DNA of 64,000 nt. Origin: Lautropia sp. (GTDB lineage: Bacteria > Pseudomonadota > Gammaproteobacteria > Burkholderiales > Burkholderiaceae_E). Where the stretch lies: NCBI GenBank assembly GCA_030532425.1, contig JAUNLD010000003.1, positions 1 through 64,000 on the forward strand, given 5' to 3'. Under the pieces are notes generated by a model. The model worked only from the letters and a program-made list of their open reading frames with translations. It was not told where the DNA came from and did not search any database. Both the position numbers and the translations under genes were made by a program. Shown here one piece after another: positions 28,662 to 37,585 of this stretch (the stretch's first letter is position 1; each line of letters opens with the position of its first letter).

Positions 28662-29615
28662 ATGCGTCCCTCCTTCCAGCAAGCCATCGCCGCACTGGGT
28701 GATGTGCTGACCCCATCAACGATTCAGGCCACCGCCGAGCTGCTGGCTCCGGGGGCGGCCGTGCCCGATGCCGCGCAGGGTCTTCAGCATCACGATCAGC
28801 CCTATGGGCCTCATCCGCGCCACCGGCTCGATCTCTACGGCATCCGTCCCGACGGTCCGCTGCGCGACATCCTGCTGTTCGTGCATGGCGGCGGCTTTGA
28901 CGGCGGCGACAAGGGCGGGGCCAACACCCCCTTCTATCGCAACGTCGGCGCCTGGGCTGCCGCCCACGACATGCTGGGCGTCATCATCAATTATCGTCTG
29001 GCCCCCTCCCACGTCTGGCCCTGCGGCCACGAGGACGTGATTGCCGTCATCCACTGGTTGCAGCAATATGCCCAGCGACTGGGGGGCAATCCCCGCCGGA
29101 TCTGGCTGATGGGCCACTCGGCCGGCGCCGCCCATGTGGCCGCCACCGTGGGCCAGTTCACCCGTCAGGCCCGTGCCCACGAGCTGGCGGGTGCGCTGAT
29201 GCTCTCGGGCCTCTACGATCCGGCCGTCGACATCGACCATCCCGGCACCTTGTCCTACTACGGCATCAGGCCACGGATGCGTGCCAGCCACAGCAGCCTG
29301 CATGAGCTGGCACAGGCCCGCCTGCCCTGCCTGTTTGCCTGTGCGCAGTTCGATACCCCCCTGTTCCGCCAGCAGGCCACACGGGTCAGTGAAGCCTTCC
29401 TGATCCAGCAGGGCCAGCTGCCGCCCCTGATCGATCTGCCCCACCACAACCATGTCAGCCCGGTCTTCGTGCTGGGCTCGGCCGACGACGATGTCGGACC
29501 ACAGCTGATGTCCTTCATCCGCACCGGTCGCCTGCCCTCACCCAGCGCCGATGAGGATGAGGACATGCTGGATGGGCTGGACATCGACGCACTTGCCGGC
29601 AACAACGGCTTCTGA
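28662..29615 (+). CDS. Alpha/beta hydrolase (esterase/lipase family)
   Basis: A 317-residue alpha/beta hydrolase of the hormone-sensitive lipase/BD-FAE kind. The oxyanion-hole motif HGGGFDGGD lies near residue 73. The nucleophile elbow GHSAGAAH carries the catalytic Ser near 153, and a late LPHHNHVSP supplies the likely catalytic His. There is no signal peptide, so it should be cytoplasmic. The ATG at 28662 has a GGAGG ribosome site at 28652-28656. The C-terminus is acidic (DEDEDMLDGLDID). The gene sits alone between two identical tRNA-Gly genes, in a block that may have been inserted or duplicated. The substrate cannot be predicted. Confidence 0.85.
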   Translation: MRPSFQQAIAALGDVLTPSTIQATAELLAPGAAVPDAAQGLQHHDQPYGPHPRHRLDLYGIRPDGPLRDILLFVHGGGFDGGDKGGANTPFYRNVGAWAAAHDMLGVIINYRLAPSHVWPCGHEDVIAVIHWLQQYAQRLGGNPRRIWLMGHSAGAAHVAATVGQFTRQARAHELAGALMLSGLYDPAVDIDHPGTLSYYGIRPRMRASHSSLHELAQARLPCLFACAQFDTPLFRQQATRVSEAFLIQQGQLPPLIDLPHHNHVSPVFVLGSADDDVGPQLMSFIRTGRLPSPSADEDEDMLDGLDIDALAGNNGF

Positions 29616-29641
29616 TGAGCAGAAATTTTTTGTCAGGGGCT

Positions 29642-29670
29642 TTGCAAAACCCAAAACTTGTGTCTATAAT
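29642..29670 (+). promoter_or_regulatory. Promoter of the second tRNA-Gly
   Basis: TTGCAA (29642-29647) and TATAAT (29665-29670), 17 bases apart. The upstream sequence differs from that of copy 1, so the two tRNA-Gly genes have independent promoters. Confidence 0.7.
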
Positions 29671-29679
29671 GTCGTCTTT

Positions 29680-29776
29680 GACGCGGGAATAGCTCAGTTG
29701 GTAGAGCGCAACCTTGCCAAGGTTGAGGTCGCGAGTTCGAGACTCGTTTCCCGCTCCAGATTCTGGCCGGCAGATG
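29680..29776 (+). repeat. 97-base direct repeat carrying tRNA-Gly, copy 2
   Basis: Exact copy of 28237-28333, 1,443 bases downstream. Similarity fades on both sides, although the terminators after each copy are related (GGGACC stems). Confidence 0.9.
29683..29758 (+). tRNA. tRNA-Gly (anticodon GCC), copy 2
   Basis: Same 76 bases as the tRNA at 28240-28315, including the encoded CCA. Anticodon GCC. Confidence 0.96.
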
Positions 29777-29799
29777 CCTTACGCAGCCTGTCGGCCCAT

Positions 29800-29824
29800 A
29801 AAGGGACCCCAGGGTCCCTTTTTT
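29800..29824 (+). terminator. Intrinsic terminator after tRNA-Gly copy 2
   Basis: AAAGGGACC (29800-29808) pairs with GGTCCCTTT (29813-29821), and the T-run continues to 29824. Confidence 0.82.
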
Positions 29825-29963
29825 GCATCTGGACGACCGGCGGCAGAAGGAAAGGATGCGGTGCATCGCCCGCCCATCCCGGTCCGTGGTATCCGGGCAT
29901 CTTCCTGCCTCAGGCCAGCACACGGCTATCATCGCCCTGATCCCCTGCTGCCGAGTGCGCCCC

Positions 29964-30710
29964 ATGAAAATCGAAGTCTGGTCCGATATCTACTGCCCGT
30001 TCTGCTACCTGGGCGAGCAATACCTGAAGCAGGCGCTGGCAGGTTTTGCCCACGCCAGTGACGTGGACATCGTTTACCGCAGCTTCGAGCTGGACCCTTC
30101 GCTGCCCAAGGGGGAGCCCGGGCAAGTTTACGAGTATCTGGCGGCCAAATACCAGATTTCGATCGACAAGGCCCGCCAGACCTGCGCCGGGATCCAGCAA
30201 CAGGGACAGGCCGTGGGCCTGACGATGAACATGGACCAGGCCGTCATCAGCAACACCTTCGACGCCCATCGCCTGATCCAGTTCGCACAGGCCGAGGGCA
30301 AGGGTCAGGCGATGGTCGACCGTCTCTTCGAGGCCCATTTCCGCGATGGGCTCAACGTGGGCGACCTCGACACGCTGGTGAGGCTCGCCACCGAAGTCGG
30401 GCTGGACGGGGAAGCAACCCGCCGGATGCTGGCCGGGCAGGACTTTGCCGCTCAGGTGCAGCAGGATCAGGCCGAAGGCGCGCAGCTGGGCGTGACCGGT
30501 GTGCCTTTCTTCGTCTTCGATCGCCTGTTTGCCGTGCACGGCGCCCTGCCGACACGCGAGTTCGAGGCCGCGCTGCAAAAGGCCTGGGCAGAACGTCAGG
30601 GTGCCGCCCCCATTCCCAGGCCCAATGGCCAGGCAAACGGCCACGCCAACGGCATCGACCCATCCGGTTCAGCGGATGCCTGCGGGCCGGACGGGTGTAC
30701 GCTTCACTGA
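29964..30710 (+). CDS. DsbA-family (FrnE-like) thiol oxidoreductase
   Basis: A 248-residue DSBA-like thioredoxin-fold protein of the FrnE type. WSDIYCPFCYLG holds a CPFC redox motif at about residues 11-14, and the C-terminal GVTGVPFFVFD carries the cis-proline. There is no signal peptide, so it acts in the cytoplasm, perhaps in disulphide exchange under oxidative stress or as an isomerase. The start at 29964 (MKIEVWSD) agrees with the family. An Asn/Gly-rich tail ends in GPDGCTLH. Its last codons overlap the end of the convergent VOC gene by 7 bases. Confidence 0.88.
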   Translation: MKIEVWSDIYCPFCYLGEQYLKQALAGFAHASDVDIVYRSFELDPSLPKGEPGQVYEYLAAKYQISIDKARQTCAGIQQQGQAVGLTMNMDQAVISNTFDAHRLIQFAQAEGKGQAMVDRLFEAHFRDGLNVGDLDTLVRLATEVGLDGEATRRMLAGQDFAAQVQQDQAEGAQLGVTGVPFFVFDRLFAVHGALPTREFEAALQKAWAERQGAAPIPRPNGQANGHANGIDPSGSADACGPDGCTLH

Positions 30711-31171
30711 TTCCCCTTCCCAATCGTGGCTGAACCTTCTTCAGCAGCCACATCCACCATCCACGGGATGCCGAAACGGTCGGTCAGCTGTCCGAAGCCC
30801 TGTGAAAAGAAGGTCGGGCCAAAGGGCATCGTCACCGTCCCGCCTTCGGCCAGGGCGTTGAAGATGCGCTCGCCTTCGACAGCATCTGCTGCGGTGAACG
30901 CAATCCAGATGCCCTGCGGCTTCTGGTAGCCGGCTTCCTCACCGCAGAAGCCGGCCACGACATCGGAGGCCATCAGCTGCCCGCCGCCATGCACCAGACG
31001 GGCATGCATCACTTTCTGCTGATCGGCCTCGGACAGCGGCGGCGCACCTTCCTCGGGCGGCATGTCGCCAAAGCGGTACAGATCGACCACCTGGCCACCC
31101 AGCACCCGGGCATAGAAATTCATGGCCTCGGCGCAATCACCGTTGAAATGAAGATAGGGCGTGAAACGCAT
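30704..31171 (-). CDS. VOC/PhnB-like glyoxalase-fold protein
   Basis: A 155-residue protein of the PhnB/3-demethylubiquinone methyltransferase-like VOC superfamily. It opens with MRFTPYLHFNGDCAEAMNFYARVLGG and carries two beta-alpha-beta-beta-beta units. These include GGQLMASDV and IWIAFTAADAVEGERIFNAL, then FFSQGFGQLTDRFGIPWMVD near the end. Such proteins are metal-dependent lyases, dioxygenases or antibiotic-binding proteins, and no specific substrate can be named. It is a single gene, convergent with the FrnE-like gene. Confidence 0.82.
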   Translation of the reverse strand: MRFTPYLHFNGDCAEAMNFYARVLGGQVVDLYRFGDMPPEEGAPPLSEADQQKVMHARLVHGGGQLMASDVVAGFCGEEAGYQKPQGIWIAFTAADAVEGERIFNALAEGGTVTMPFGPTFFSQGFGQLTDRFGIPWMVDVAAEEGSATIGKGNQ

Positions 31172-31368
31172 CGTTCGGCTCCTGATGGGAAGACAGTGTC
31201 GGGCATGCGCTGAAAACGCAGGCCCGATCCCGGGGCCCGTTCAGCGCCTGCCGCTTCCGCCCCCTTGTCGCGCGGGGGCGATCCGCTCATCACGGGTGAA
31301 AGCTTAGGGCAAAGCCGCCATCGGCATTTGTCACGGATTGCAGGTCCCCCACAACAGGTCACGCTCCC

Positions 31369-32154
31369 TCAGCGCCCTCGCCTGCGCAGATACTCGAACA
31401 GCAACCGGGGCAGGTTGACGGTGATGGGCGGGTCACTGGGCTGCAGCGGACGCAGGTGCAGCGCCACACTCAGCGGTGCCTGCAGCGGAAAACGGATCGG
31501 CGCCGGGTGCATGCCACGCGGGCAGTGATCGAGGCGGAAATAATGCAGCGGGTTGCCGCTCGGGGCGATTTCGCAGCCCAGCAGGTGGTATTGGCCATCG
31601 GGCACGGCGTCGATGACGAAAGCGCGCTGGCCGAAGAGCGCCGCACCCACCACCGGCACACCCCGCGGGATCGGCTCATGAAAGAGGCCCGCGAACACCA
31701 CATGACGCGGGCTGCTGCCCCCTTCGACATGCACCGTCAGCGCCTGCGGCTGCGGATGGAGAACCGGATCGAAGCTGTGGTGCATCAGCACGCGCGCGCG
31801 CGCATCGGCCAGCTGCTCGGTCATCGTGCGGCCAAGCCGGCCGGCCTGCGCCCGGTAGTCACGCGGCGTCTGGCCGGTATGCAGCCGGAAACGGTGGCTG
31901 TAGGTGGCGGCGCTGGCATGCCCGGCTTCGAGCTGGGAGCTGATGATGGACTCGCCCGAGACCAGCGGGCCGATGCCCTGCTCGATCTTCAGCGCCGCGA
32001 TGTAATCGCGCAGCGACAGCCCCGTGCACTGCCGGAACCAGCGGCTGAGTGCAAAGCGGCTGATGCCGAAATGCGCGGCCAGTTGCGCCGGCGTGGGGTT
32101 GTTGTGCAGCTCGGCGCGGATGTGGGCGGTGAGCGCCTCAAGGGTGATGGACAT
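31369..32154 (-). CDS. AraC-family regulator with GyrI-like effector domain
   Basis: A 261-residue regulator. The AraC DNA-binding domain is N-terminal (residues about 5-105), with two helix-turn-helix units (AHFGISRFALSRWFRQCTG and ASAATYSHRFRLHTGQTP). A GyrI-like ligand-binding domain occupies the C-terminal half (about 120-261). This SoxS/Rob-like layout is typical of multidrug or stress regulators such as Rob and EcmrR. The targets are not evident; the neighbouring VOC gene and methyltransferase are candidates only by position. About 280 bases separate it from the divergent methyltransferase gene. Confidence 0.82.
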   Translation of the reverse strand: MSITLEALTAHIRAELHNNPTPAQLAAHFGISRFALSRWFRQCTGLSLRDYIAALKIEQGIGPLVSGESIISSQLEAGHASAATYSHRFRLHTGQTPRDYRAQAGRLGRTMTEQLADARARVLMHHSFDPVLHPQPQALTVHVEGGSSPRHVVFAGLFHEPIPRGVPVVGAALFGQRAFVIDAVPDGQYHLLGCEIAPSGNPLHYFRLDHCPRGMHPAPIRFPLQAPLSVALHLRPLQPSDPPITVNLPRLLFEYLRRRGR

Positions 32155-32430
32155 GGTGGGGGTCTCGCTTCATCAGGATACCTTGCCGCGGGCCATCTTA
32201 GCGTCAGGCCCACATCCCTGAAACCCTTCGGCCAGCATGGCTTTCCGACGGCCCTGCCCAGCGTGCAGGGGGATGCCAGCTTCACATCAGCCAATGCCCG
32301 GTGCCATGCGTTCTCCTGTACATCACACCACTAGAAATGCAATCGCGTATCATTCAAATGACAGGCCATGCACCGCGACCACAGGCCTTGCCGGGCCGGC
32401 GACGCATGGCGCAAGACGAGGGACGCTGCC

Positions 32431-33261
32431 ATGAATACCCCGGTTCAGACCCCCACCGCGCTCTCGGCCGTGCCGTCCACGCTGCGCATTCCGCTGGCAG
32501 CCCGCGCACTGGGTGCCCAGCTGTTTCCGCACCTGGCGCTCGATGACCAGCATGCCGTCGCCGCCCTGGCGCGCATGCAGGACGATGGCCAGCAGTGGCT
32601 GCGGGATCGCAAGAGCATCTACGGCAATCTGGCACGCACGCACTGCTTTCGCGACGAGGCCCGTGCCTTCCTGGCACAGTACCCCGATGCCACGGTGTTC
32701 AACCTCGGCTGCGGGCTGGCCGACTATCTGCAATGGCTGGACAACGGGCAGATGCAGATGGTGGATGCCGATCTGGCCGAGGTGATGGCGATCCGTCGCG
32801 AGATCATGCCATCGCGGCATGCGCGCCACCGGCTGCTCGATACGGATCTGTGCACGCCCGACTGGTGGGAAGGACTGGGCCTGCCACGTGATCGCCAGGG
32901 CACGCCGGTGTGCCTGATCTGCGAAGGAGTGCTGATGTACCTGCCGCCGGCCACGGTCACGGCCCTGCTGCGTACCTTTGGCGAGCATGCGCCGACCGGC
33001 TCACGCCTGCTGTTTGACGCGATGTGCTGGAAAGCGGTGGGGAACGCCAGACATCATGCTTCGGTACAGCATACCGCGGCCGAATTCCTCTGGGGGCCGC
33101 GCAGGAGTACCGAGCTGGCCGCCGTTCACCCCCGGCTGGTGCTGCGGGCCGAGCATGCGGTGATGAAGGGCTACAGCCTGCCGTTCACACTGATGCAGAC
33201 GGTATTCCGTACCCTGAGCGGCGTACCGATCTATGCCGTCTATGTGCTGGGGGTGGACTGA
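32431..33261 (+). CDS. Leucine carboxyl methyltransferase family SAM-dependent methyltransferase
   Basis: A 276-residue LCMT/PPM1-family O-methyltransferase. RKSIYGNLARTHCFRDEARAFL and VFNLGCGLADYLQWL (SAM-binding, about residues 89-103) are visible. VDADLAEVMAIRREI gives the acidic residue after strand 2, and CEGVLMYLP is the motif IV. Bacterial members methylate carboxyl groups on small molecules or are part of polyketide tailoring; the substrate here is unknown. The ATG at 32431 fits the family start. It is divergent from the AraC-type regulator. Confidence 0.78.
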   Translation: MNTPVQTPTALSAVPSTLRIPLAARALGAQLFPHLALDDQHAVAALARMQDDGQQWLRDRKSIYGNLARTHCFRDEARAFLAQYPDATVFNLGCGLADYLQWLDNGQMQMVDADLAEVMAIRREIMPSRHARHRLLDTDLCTPDWWEGLGLPRDRQGTPVCLICEGVLMYLPPATVTALLRTFGEHAPTGSRLLFDAMCWKAVGNARHHASVQHTAAEFLWGPRRSTELAAVHPRLVLRAEHAVMKGYSLPFTLMQTVFRTLSGVPIYAVYVLGVD

Positions 33262-33607
33262 TCCCGAAGGATGGACCGAAGAGTCCGCATGCTGCCCGTC
33301 GCCCCGGCTTCATGCCGTGCGAGTCCCTGCCCGCCAGGCTCCCTGTCCAGGACTTGCTTGTCCAGCGCTTCCTGTTCAGGGCCTCCTCGTCCAGAGCCTC
33401 CCGGGAACCTGGTCATGGCCCCACCCGAACCAGTGCCCCTGCCCTGATGGATGTCATTCAGACACCTTTTATTTATTTTGTTAAATTGATATTCATGCAC
33501 GACGGCTGTCAAGGCGTCCATCCGGGAGGCGCCCCGTCCTGCACGGTCGGCACACGTGGCAGGCCATGTCACGGCCCGGCCGGCCCAACCCAAGGGAGTT
33601 CATCATC
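33262..33607. other. Intergenic region with degenerate short repeats
   Basis: About 346 bases with no gene. From 33342 to 33400 there are four imperfect units around CTGTCCAG spaced 14-15 bases. An AT-rich patch (33466-33496) near TTTATTTATTTTG lies upstream of the yagU-like gene and may hold its promoter. Confidence 0.45.
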
Positions 33608-34162
33608 ATGTGGGACAAGAAAGTCAACCGCCAGGTCATCATCTGGACGACGCTGATCGGCGGCTTCATCAGCTCGCTGGTCAAGTGGGGGTCGGAAGTC
33701 AACATGCCCCCGCGCATGCCCGGTGAAATCTCTCCCCCCGGTGCCAACATCGATGCCTGGCTGGGATGGCTGGGCTTCAATTCCCATTCGCTCGACTACG
33801 TCTACCAGGGTGTGACCGTGCCCGGTGCGGTCACCCTCTATCACTGGGGCTTCAGTTTCGTCTTCGCCCTGGTCTACGTGCTGGGTTCGGTCTGGTGGCC
33901 CCGGATCCGCCTGTGGTGGGGGGCGTGGTACGGCATCCTCATCACCGTCATCATGCACGGGCTGCTGATCCCGATGTTCGGCTTCCGCAACCCCGCCTAT
34001 GCCGACGGTGCCACCGGCTGGATGTGGAATCTCAACCAGGCCGAGCTGTGGAGCGAATTCCTCGGCCACATCTACTGGTCGGTATCGATCGAGATCTGCA
34101 TGATCGCCGTGCTGGCCCATTTCGGTCGCCCGCTCTACGGCAACGCCTGGGTCGAGCGCTGA
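33608..34162 (+). CDS. YagU family inner membrane protein (DUF1440)
   Basis: A 184-residue membrane protein of the YagU type. VIIWTTLIGGFISSLVKWGSEVNMPPR is the family N-terminus, and PGAVTLYHWGFSFVFALVYVLGSVWWP and WGAWYGILITVIMHGLLIPMFG are later membrane helices. About four to five transmembrane segments are seen. E. coli YagU contributes to acid resistance; the mechanism is not known. It is a single gene with its own AT-rich upstream region. Confidence 0.85.
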   Translation: MWDKKVNRQVIIWTTLIGGFISSLVKWGSEVNMPPRMPGEISPPGANIDAWLGWLGFNSHSLDYVYQGVTVPGAVTLYHWGFSFVFALVYVLGSVWWPRIRLWWGAWYGILITVIMHGLLIPMFGFRNPAYADGATGWMWNLNQAELWSEFLGHIYWSVSIEICMIAVLAHFGRPLYGNAWVER

Positions 34163-34392
34163 GATCGTCGTCTCGGCACCGCTTGCCGCGGGCCCGGACA
34201 ACGCCAACCGACCGTTCGTCCCGGTCATCCGTCCCCGCGGCGGCTCGTTGCGCCATCATCATCCGTCTCGGTTAAAAAAGCGCCGGTTTCGTACCGGGCG
34301 CCGCCTGCGGGCGCTTGTGCCCGGTGCAGCGGCAGCCGCCTGTTGCGGGGGGCTGCCGGTGACGATGGACCCCTTCCCGCTGCGAGCCTCTC

Positions 34393-36594
34393 TTGGAATT
34401 CCTGCCCACCCGCTATTCCCCCTGGGGCGTGACGGCATCGATCCTGATCGCCATCTTTGCCTCCTATGTGGCCCTGGATCTGGCCAAGCGCGTCCGGGCA
34501 CCGGATCCCAAGATCGCCACCACCTGGCTGATCGGTGGCTCGATCAGCATGGGCACCGGCATCTGGTGCATGCACTTCGTCGGCATGCTGGCCTTTTCCC
34601 TGCCGATCGAGCTGGGCTATACCGTCGCCCTGACCGTGCTGTCCTGGGTGACGGCCGTGCTGGTCTCGGCCATCGCCCTGAAAGTGGCCAGCTGTCCGGT
34701 CTTCAGCTGGCACAAGATCGGTTCCGGCGCGCTGGCCATGGGGGTGGGCATCTGTGCCATGCACTACCTGGGCATGGAAGCCCTGGACATGTCGCCGCTG
34801 ATCGTCTGGGACCTGTGGCTGGTCTTTGCCTCGTTCCTGATTGCCGTCGGTGCCTCGGCGGCCGCCCTGCTGATCTTCGCCTTCCTGAACCAGAGCAACG
34901 AGCAGCGCACCCTGATCCTGCAACCGCTGGCTGCCGTGGTGATGGGTTTTGCCATCAGCGGCATGCACTACACCGGCATGGCCGCGGCCCAGTTTCCGCT
35001 CGATTCGATCTGCCTGAGCGCCGATGCGCTGGGGGGCACCCAGCTGGGCTCGATCGTGGCCTTTTCCTCGATCATGCTGCTGGCGATGACGCTGCTGACC
35101 TCGATCATCGATGCCCGGATGCGCAGTTCGCTGAGTCTGGCCAACAGCAAGCTGGCCAGCGTCAACGAGGAATTGCGCCAGCGTGCCTTCATCGACCCAC
35201 TGACCGGCCTGCCCAACCGGCTGCTGTTCGAGGACCGCCTGACCCACGCGCTGCAGCGCTATGAACGCACCAAGGAGGAACGCCCCGGCCGCGACGCCCG
35301 CCGGGTGGCGGTCCTGTTCGTCGATCTGGACGGCTTCAAGCCGGTCAACGACACCCTCGGCCATGCCATCGGCGACGAGGTCCTCAAGGAAGCCGCGCTG
35401 CGCCTGCGCCGCGAGACCCGTGACAGCGATACCGTCGCCCGCATCGGCGGCGACGAGTTCGTGCTGCTGATGGAAGACGTCAGCGGTCTGCCCGACTGTG
35501 CCAGCCTGGCCCAACGGGTGATCGGGGCCCTGGCCGAACCGATGGAGATCCACGGCCACAAGGTGACGCTGGCGGGCTCGGTCGGTGTGGCGATGTATCC
35601 CGAACATGGCGACCAGCACCATCTGGTCAAGCATGCCGATGCCGCGATGTACACCGCCAAGCGTGCCGGCGGCAACACCTATGCACTGTTCGAGGCCCAC
35701 ATGAACCAGGGAATGCAGGAACAGCTGTGCCTGCAGCACGACCTGCGCCACGCCATCGAGCGCCAGCAGCTGCGACTGCATTACCAGCCCAAGCTCGACG
35801 CCATCGACGGCCGCCTGCAGGGGGTCGAGGCCCTGCTGCGCTGGCACCACCCCGAACACGGCATGGTTCCGCCCAGCGTCTTCATCCCGATCGCCGAACG
35901 CTTCGGTCTCATCAATGCCCTGGGCAACTGGGTGATCGACGAAAGCTGCCGGCAGATGCGCACCTGGGCCGAACAGGGCCTGCACATGAGCGTGGCCATC
36001 AACCTGTCGGTACACCAGCTGCGCACCGACACCCTGGTGCAGCGCATCGACGAGGCCCTGCGCCGCAACCACCTGCACCCCAGCCAGCTGTTGTGTGAAA
36101 TCACCGAAACGGTGGCGATGGAAGACATCCGGAGTACCCAGCGCACCTTCGAGGGCCTGTCGCAGATCGGTGTCTACCTGTCGATCGACGATTTTGGCAC
36201 CGGTTATTCCAGCCTGAGCTACCTGCGCCAGCTGCCGGCACGGCAGCTGAAGATCGACCGCAGTTTCGTCGCCGACATCGAGGGCCGCAACGATGCCCGC
36301 GCCATCGTCGCCGCCGTCATCCAGCTGGCCCATCAGCTGGGCCTGCGGGTGGTGGCCGAAGGCGTCGAGACCGAGGCCCAGCGCCAGATCCTGCTGGACC
36401 TGCAATGTGACGAGCTGCAGGGCTTCCTGCTGGCCCGGCCGATGGACGTGGACGCCTTCGGCCACTGGATGCAGCACCAGCCCTCACCCGGCAGACAGGC
36501 CGCCGACGCACTGCCCCGGCCCGGCACCACCGTGCCGGCCTCCCGGGTGCGGCAGCCCACCCCCGCCCCGAAAACCCCCCTCCCCAGCGCCTGA
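34393..36594 (+). CDS. MHYT-GGDEF-EAL cyclic di-GMP signalling protein
   Basis: A 733-residue sensor and c-di-GMP enzyme in the inner membrane. The N-terminal MHYT domain (residues 1-245) has seven membrane helices and three MHxxGM metal-site motifs (MHFVGM, MHYLGM, MHYTGM), thought to bind copper and sense O2, CO or NO. A GGDEF domain follows (about 270-430) with intact GGDEF in ARIGGDEFVLL and an inhibitory RxxD site (RDSD) five residues before it. The EAL domain (about 450-700) keeps EALLRW, ITETVAMED, DDFGTGYSS and VVAEGVET. Both halves look catalytically complete. The start is a TTG at 34393; no in-frame ATG lies upstream at a sensible distance. Confidence 0.92.
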   Translation: MEFLPTRYSPWGVTASILIAIFASYVALDLAKRVRAPDPKIATTWLIGGSISMGTGIWCMHFVGMLAFSLPIELGYTVALTVLSWVTAVLVSAIALKVASCPVFSWHKIGSGALAMGVGICAMHYLGMEALDMSPLIVWDLWLVFASFLIAVGASAAALLIFAFLNQSNEQRTLILQPLAAVVMGFAISGMHYTGMAAAQFPLDSICLSADALGGTQLGSIVAFSSIMLLAMTLLTSIIDARMRSSLSLANSKLASVNEELRQRAFIDPLTGLPNRLLFEDRLTHALQRYERTKEERPGRDARRVAVLFVDLDGFKPVNDTLGHAIGDEVLKEAALRLRRETRDSDTVARIGGDEFVLLMEDVSGLPDCASLAQRVIGALAEPMEIHGHKVTLAGSVGVAMYPEHGDQHHLVKHADAAMYTAKRAGGNTYALFEAHMNQGMQEQLCLQHDLRHAIERQQLRLHYQPKLDAIDGRLQGVEALLRWHHPEHGMVPPSVFIPIAERFGLINALGNWVIDESCRQMRTWAEQGLHMSVAINLSVHQLRTDTLVQRIDEALRRNHLHPSQLLCEITETVAMEDIRSTQRTFEGLSQIGVYLSIDDFGTGYSSLSYLRQLPARQLKIDRSFVADIEGRNDARAIVAAVIQLAHQLGLRVVAEGVETEAQRQILLDLQCDELQGFLLARPMDVDAFGHWMQHQPSPGRQAADALPRPGTTVPASRVRQPTPAPKTPLPSA

Positions 36595-36785
36595 GCCACA
36601 TGCCATGAAGCAGCCGGGGGCACGGCCATGCCCCCGCCCGGGCGACGCACGCGGCGTGGACCGTCGCACGGCCCTGGCCGCCCGTGGCCTGGGCCCCCAG
36701 GCATGTGCGGCCCGCCCCCTCATGGCCCCCATGGCCCATCCATTCCGTATGGCCCACCCATTGCGCCTTGCCAGCTGATCTTAGT

Positions 36786-36803
36786 GGTGTAATAATTTAC
36801 ACC
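36786..36803. promoter_or_regulatory. Palindromic operator touching the lexA2 start codon
   Basis: GGTGTAA (36786-36792), TAAT, TTACACC (36797-36803) is a perfect inverted repeat ending one base before the ATG at 36804. This position would block ribosome access or transcription start. It is the likely binding site of the LexA-like protein encoded next. It differs from the E. coli LexA box (CTGT-N8-ACAG). Confidence 0.72.
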
Positions 36804-37541
36804 ATGACGCTCACACCTCGCCAGCAGCAGGTACTCGACTTCCTGCGCACACAGATCCATTCCACCGGCCTGCCACCCACCATCCACGAACTGATGGCGG
36901 CCTTTGGCTGGTCCAGCCCCACCGGTGCTGCCAAACACCTGCAGGCACTGGCTGCCAAGGGGGTCATCGCCCTAAGCCCCGGCAAGGCCCGTGGCATCCG
37001 CCTGCTGGGCCCCCATGATCCCACCCATGCCGGGGCAGACGCTTCCGTTGCAGGCCCGGATGACACCATGCCCCCGTGGGCCATCCGCCCTGGGTGGCAC
37101 GCGCCTGCCAGGCCGGGCCTGGCGGACGACGCATCGGCCGACAATCCCGACCAGGCCGATGCCCTGCACCTGCCACTGCTCGGCCGGGTCGCGGCCGGTC
37201 AGCCCATCCTGAGCGGCGCACAGGTCGAACGCCACCTGCTGGTCGATCGCTGGATCTTCCACCCCCAGCCCGATTTCCTGCTGCGGGTGCAGGGCGATTC
37301 GATGATCGACGACAACATCCTTGATGGCGACCTGGTGGCCGGCAAGCACACGCCCGAAGCCACCCACGGCCAGATCGTCATCGCCCGGGTCGATGGCGGC
37401 ATCACCATCAAGCGCCTCTGGCGGCGCGATAACCAGCTGCGGCTGCGGCCGCGCAATGCCCGCCACGCCCCCATCGACCCCGACCCGCACGAAGACTTCG
37501 CCATCGAAGGCATCTACTGCGGCCTGCTCCGGCGCCCCTGA
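36804..37541 (+). CDS. lexA2: LexA-family repressor (LexA2 type) with a long linker
   Basis: A 245-residue SOS-type repressor. The winged-helix DNA-binding domain is at about residues 1-66 (TPRQQQVLDFLRTQIHSTGLPPT). The peptidase domain is at about 120-245, with cleavage site VAAGQPI, catalytic Ser in GDSM and Lys in ITIKRL. LexA proteins have about 200 residues; here the linker (about 70-115) is some 40 residues longer and rich in Ala/Asp/Pro. It heads the imuA-imuB-dnaE2 cassette (44 bases to imuA), so it probably represses those genes until RecA filaments trigger self-cleavage. Confidence 0.9.
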   Translation: MTLTPRQQQVLDFLRTQIHSTGLPPTIHELMAAFGWSSPTGAAKHLQALAAKGVIALSPGKARGIRLLGPHDPTHAGADASVAGPDDTMPPWAIRPGWHAPARPGLADDASADNPDQADALHLPLLGRVAAGQPILSGAQVERHLLVDRWIFHPQPDFLLRVQGDSMIDDNILDGDLVAGKHTPEATHGQIVIARVDGGITIKRLWRRDNQLRLRPRNARHAPIDPDPHEDFAIEGIYCGLLRRP

Positions 37542-37585
37542 AGCAACACGGCAGCCCTTCCCGTCCCTTCCTTTCATCTGCGCTC

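Noticed and set aside
33342..33400. CRISPR-like or regulatory repeat array before the yagU-like gene
   Set aside because: Only four imperfect units of 14-15 bases without spacers; more likely a decayed tandem repeat.
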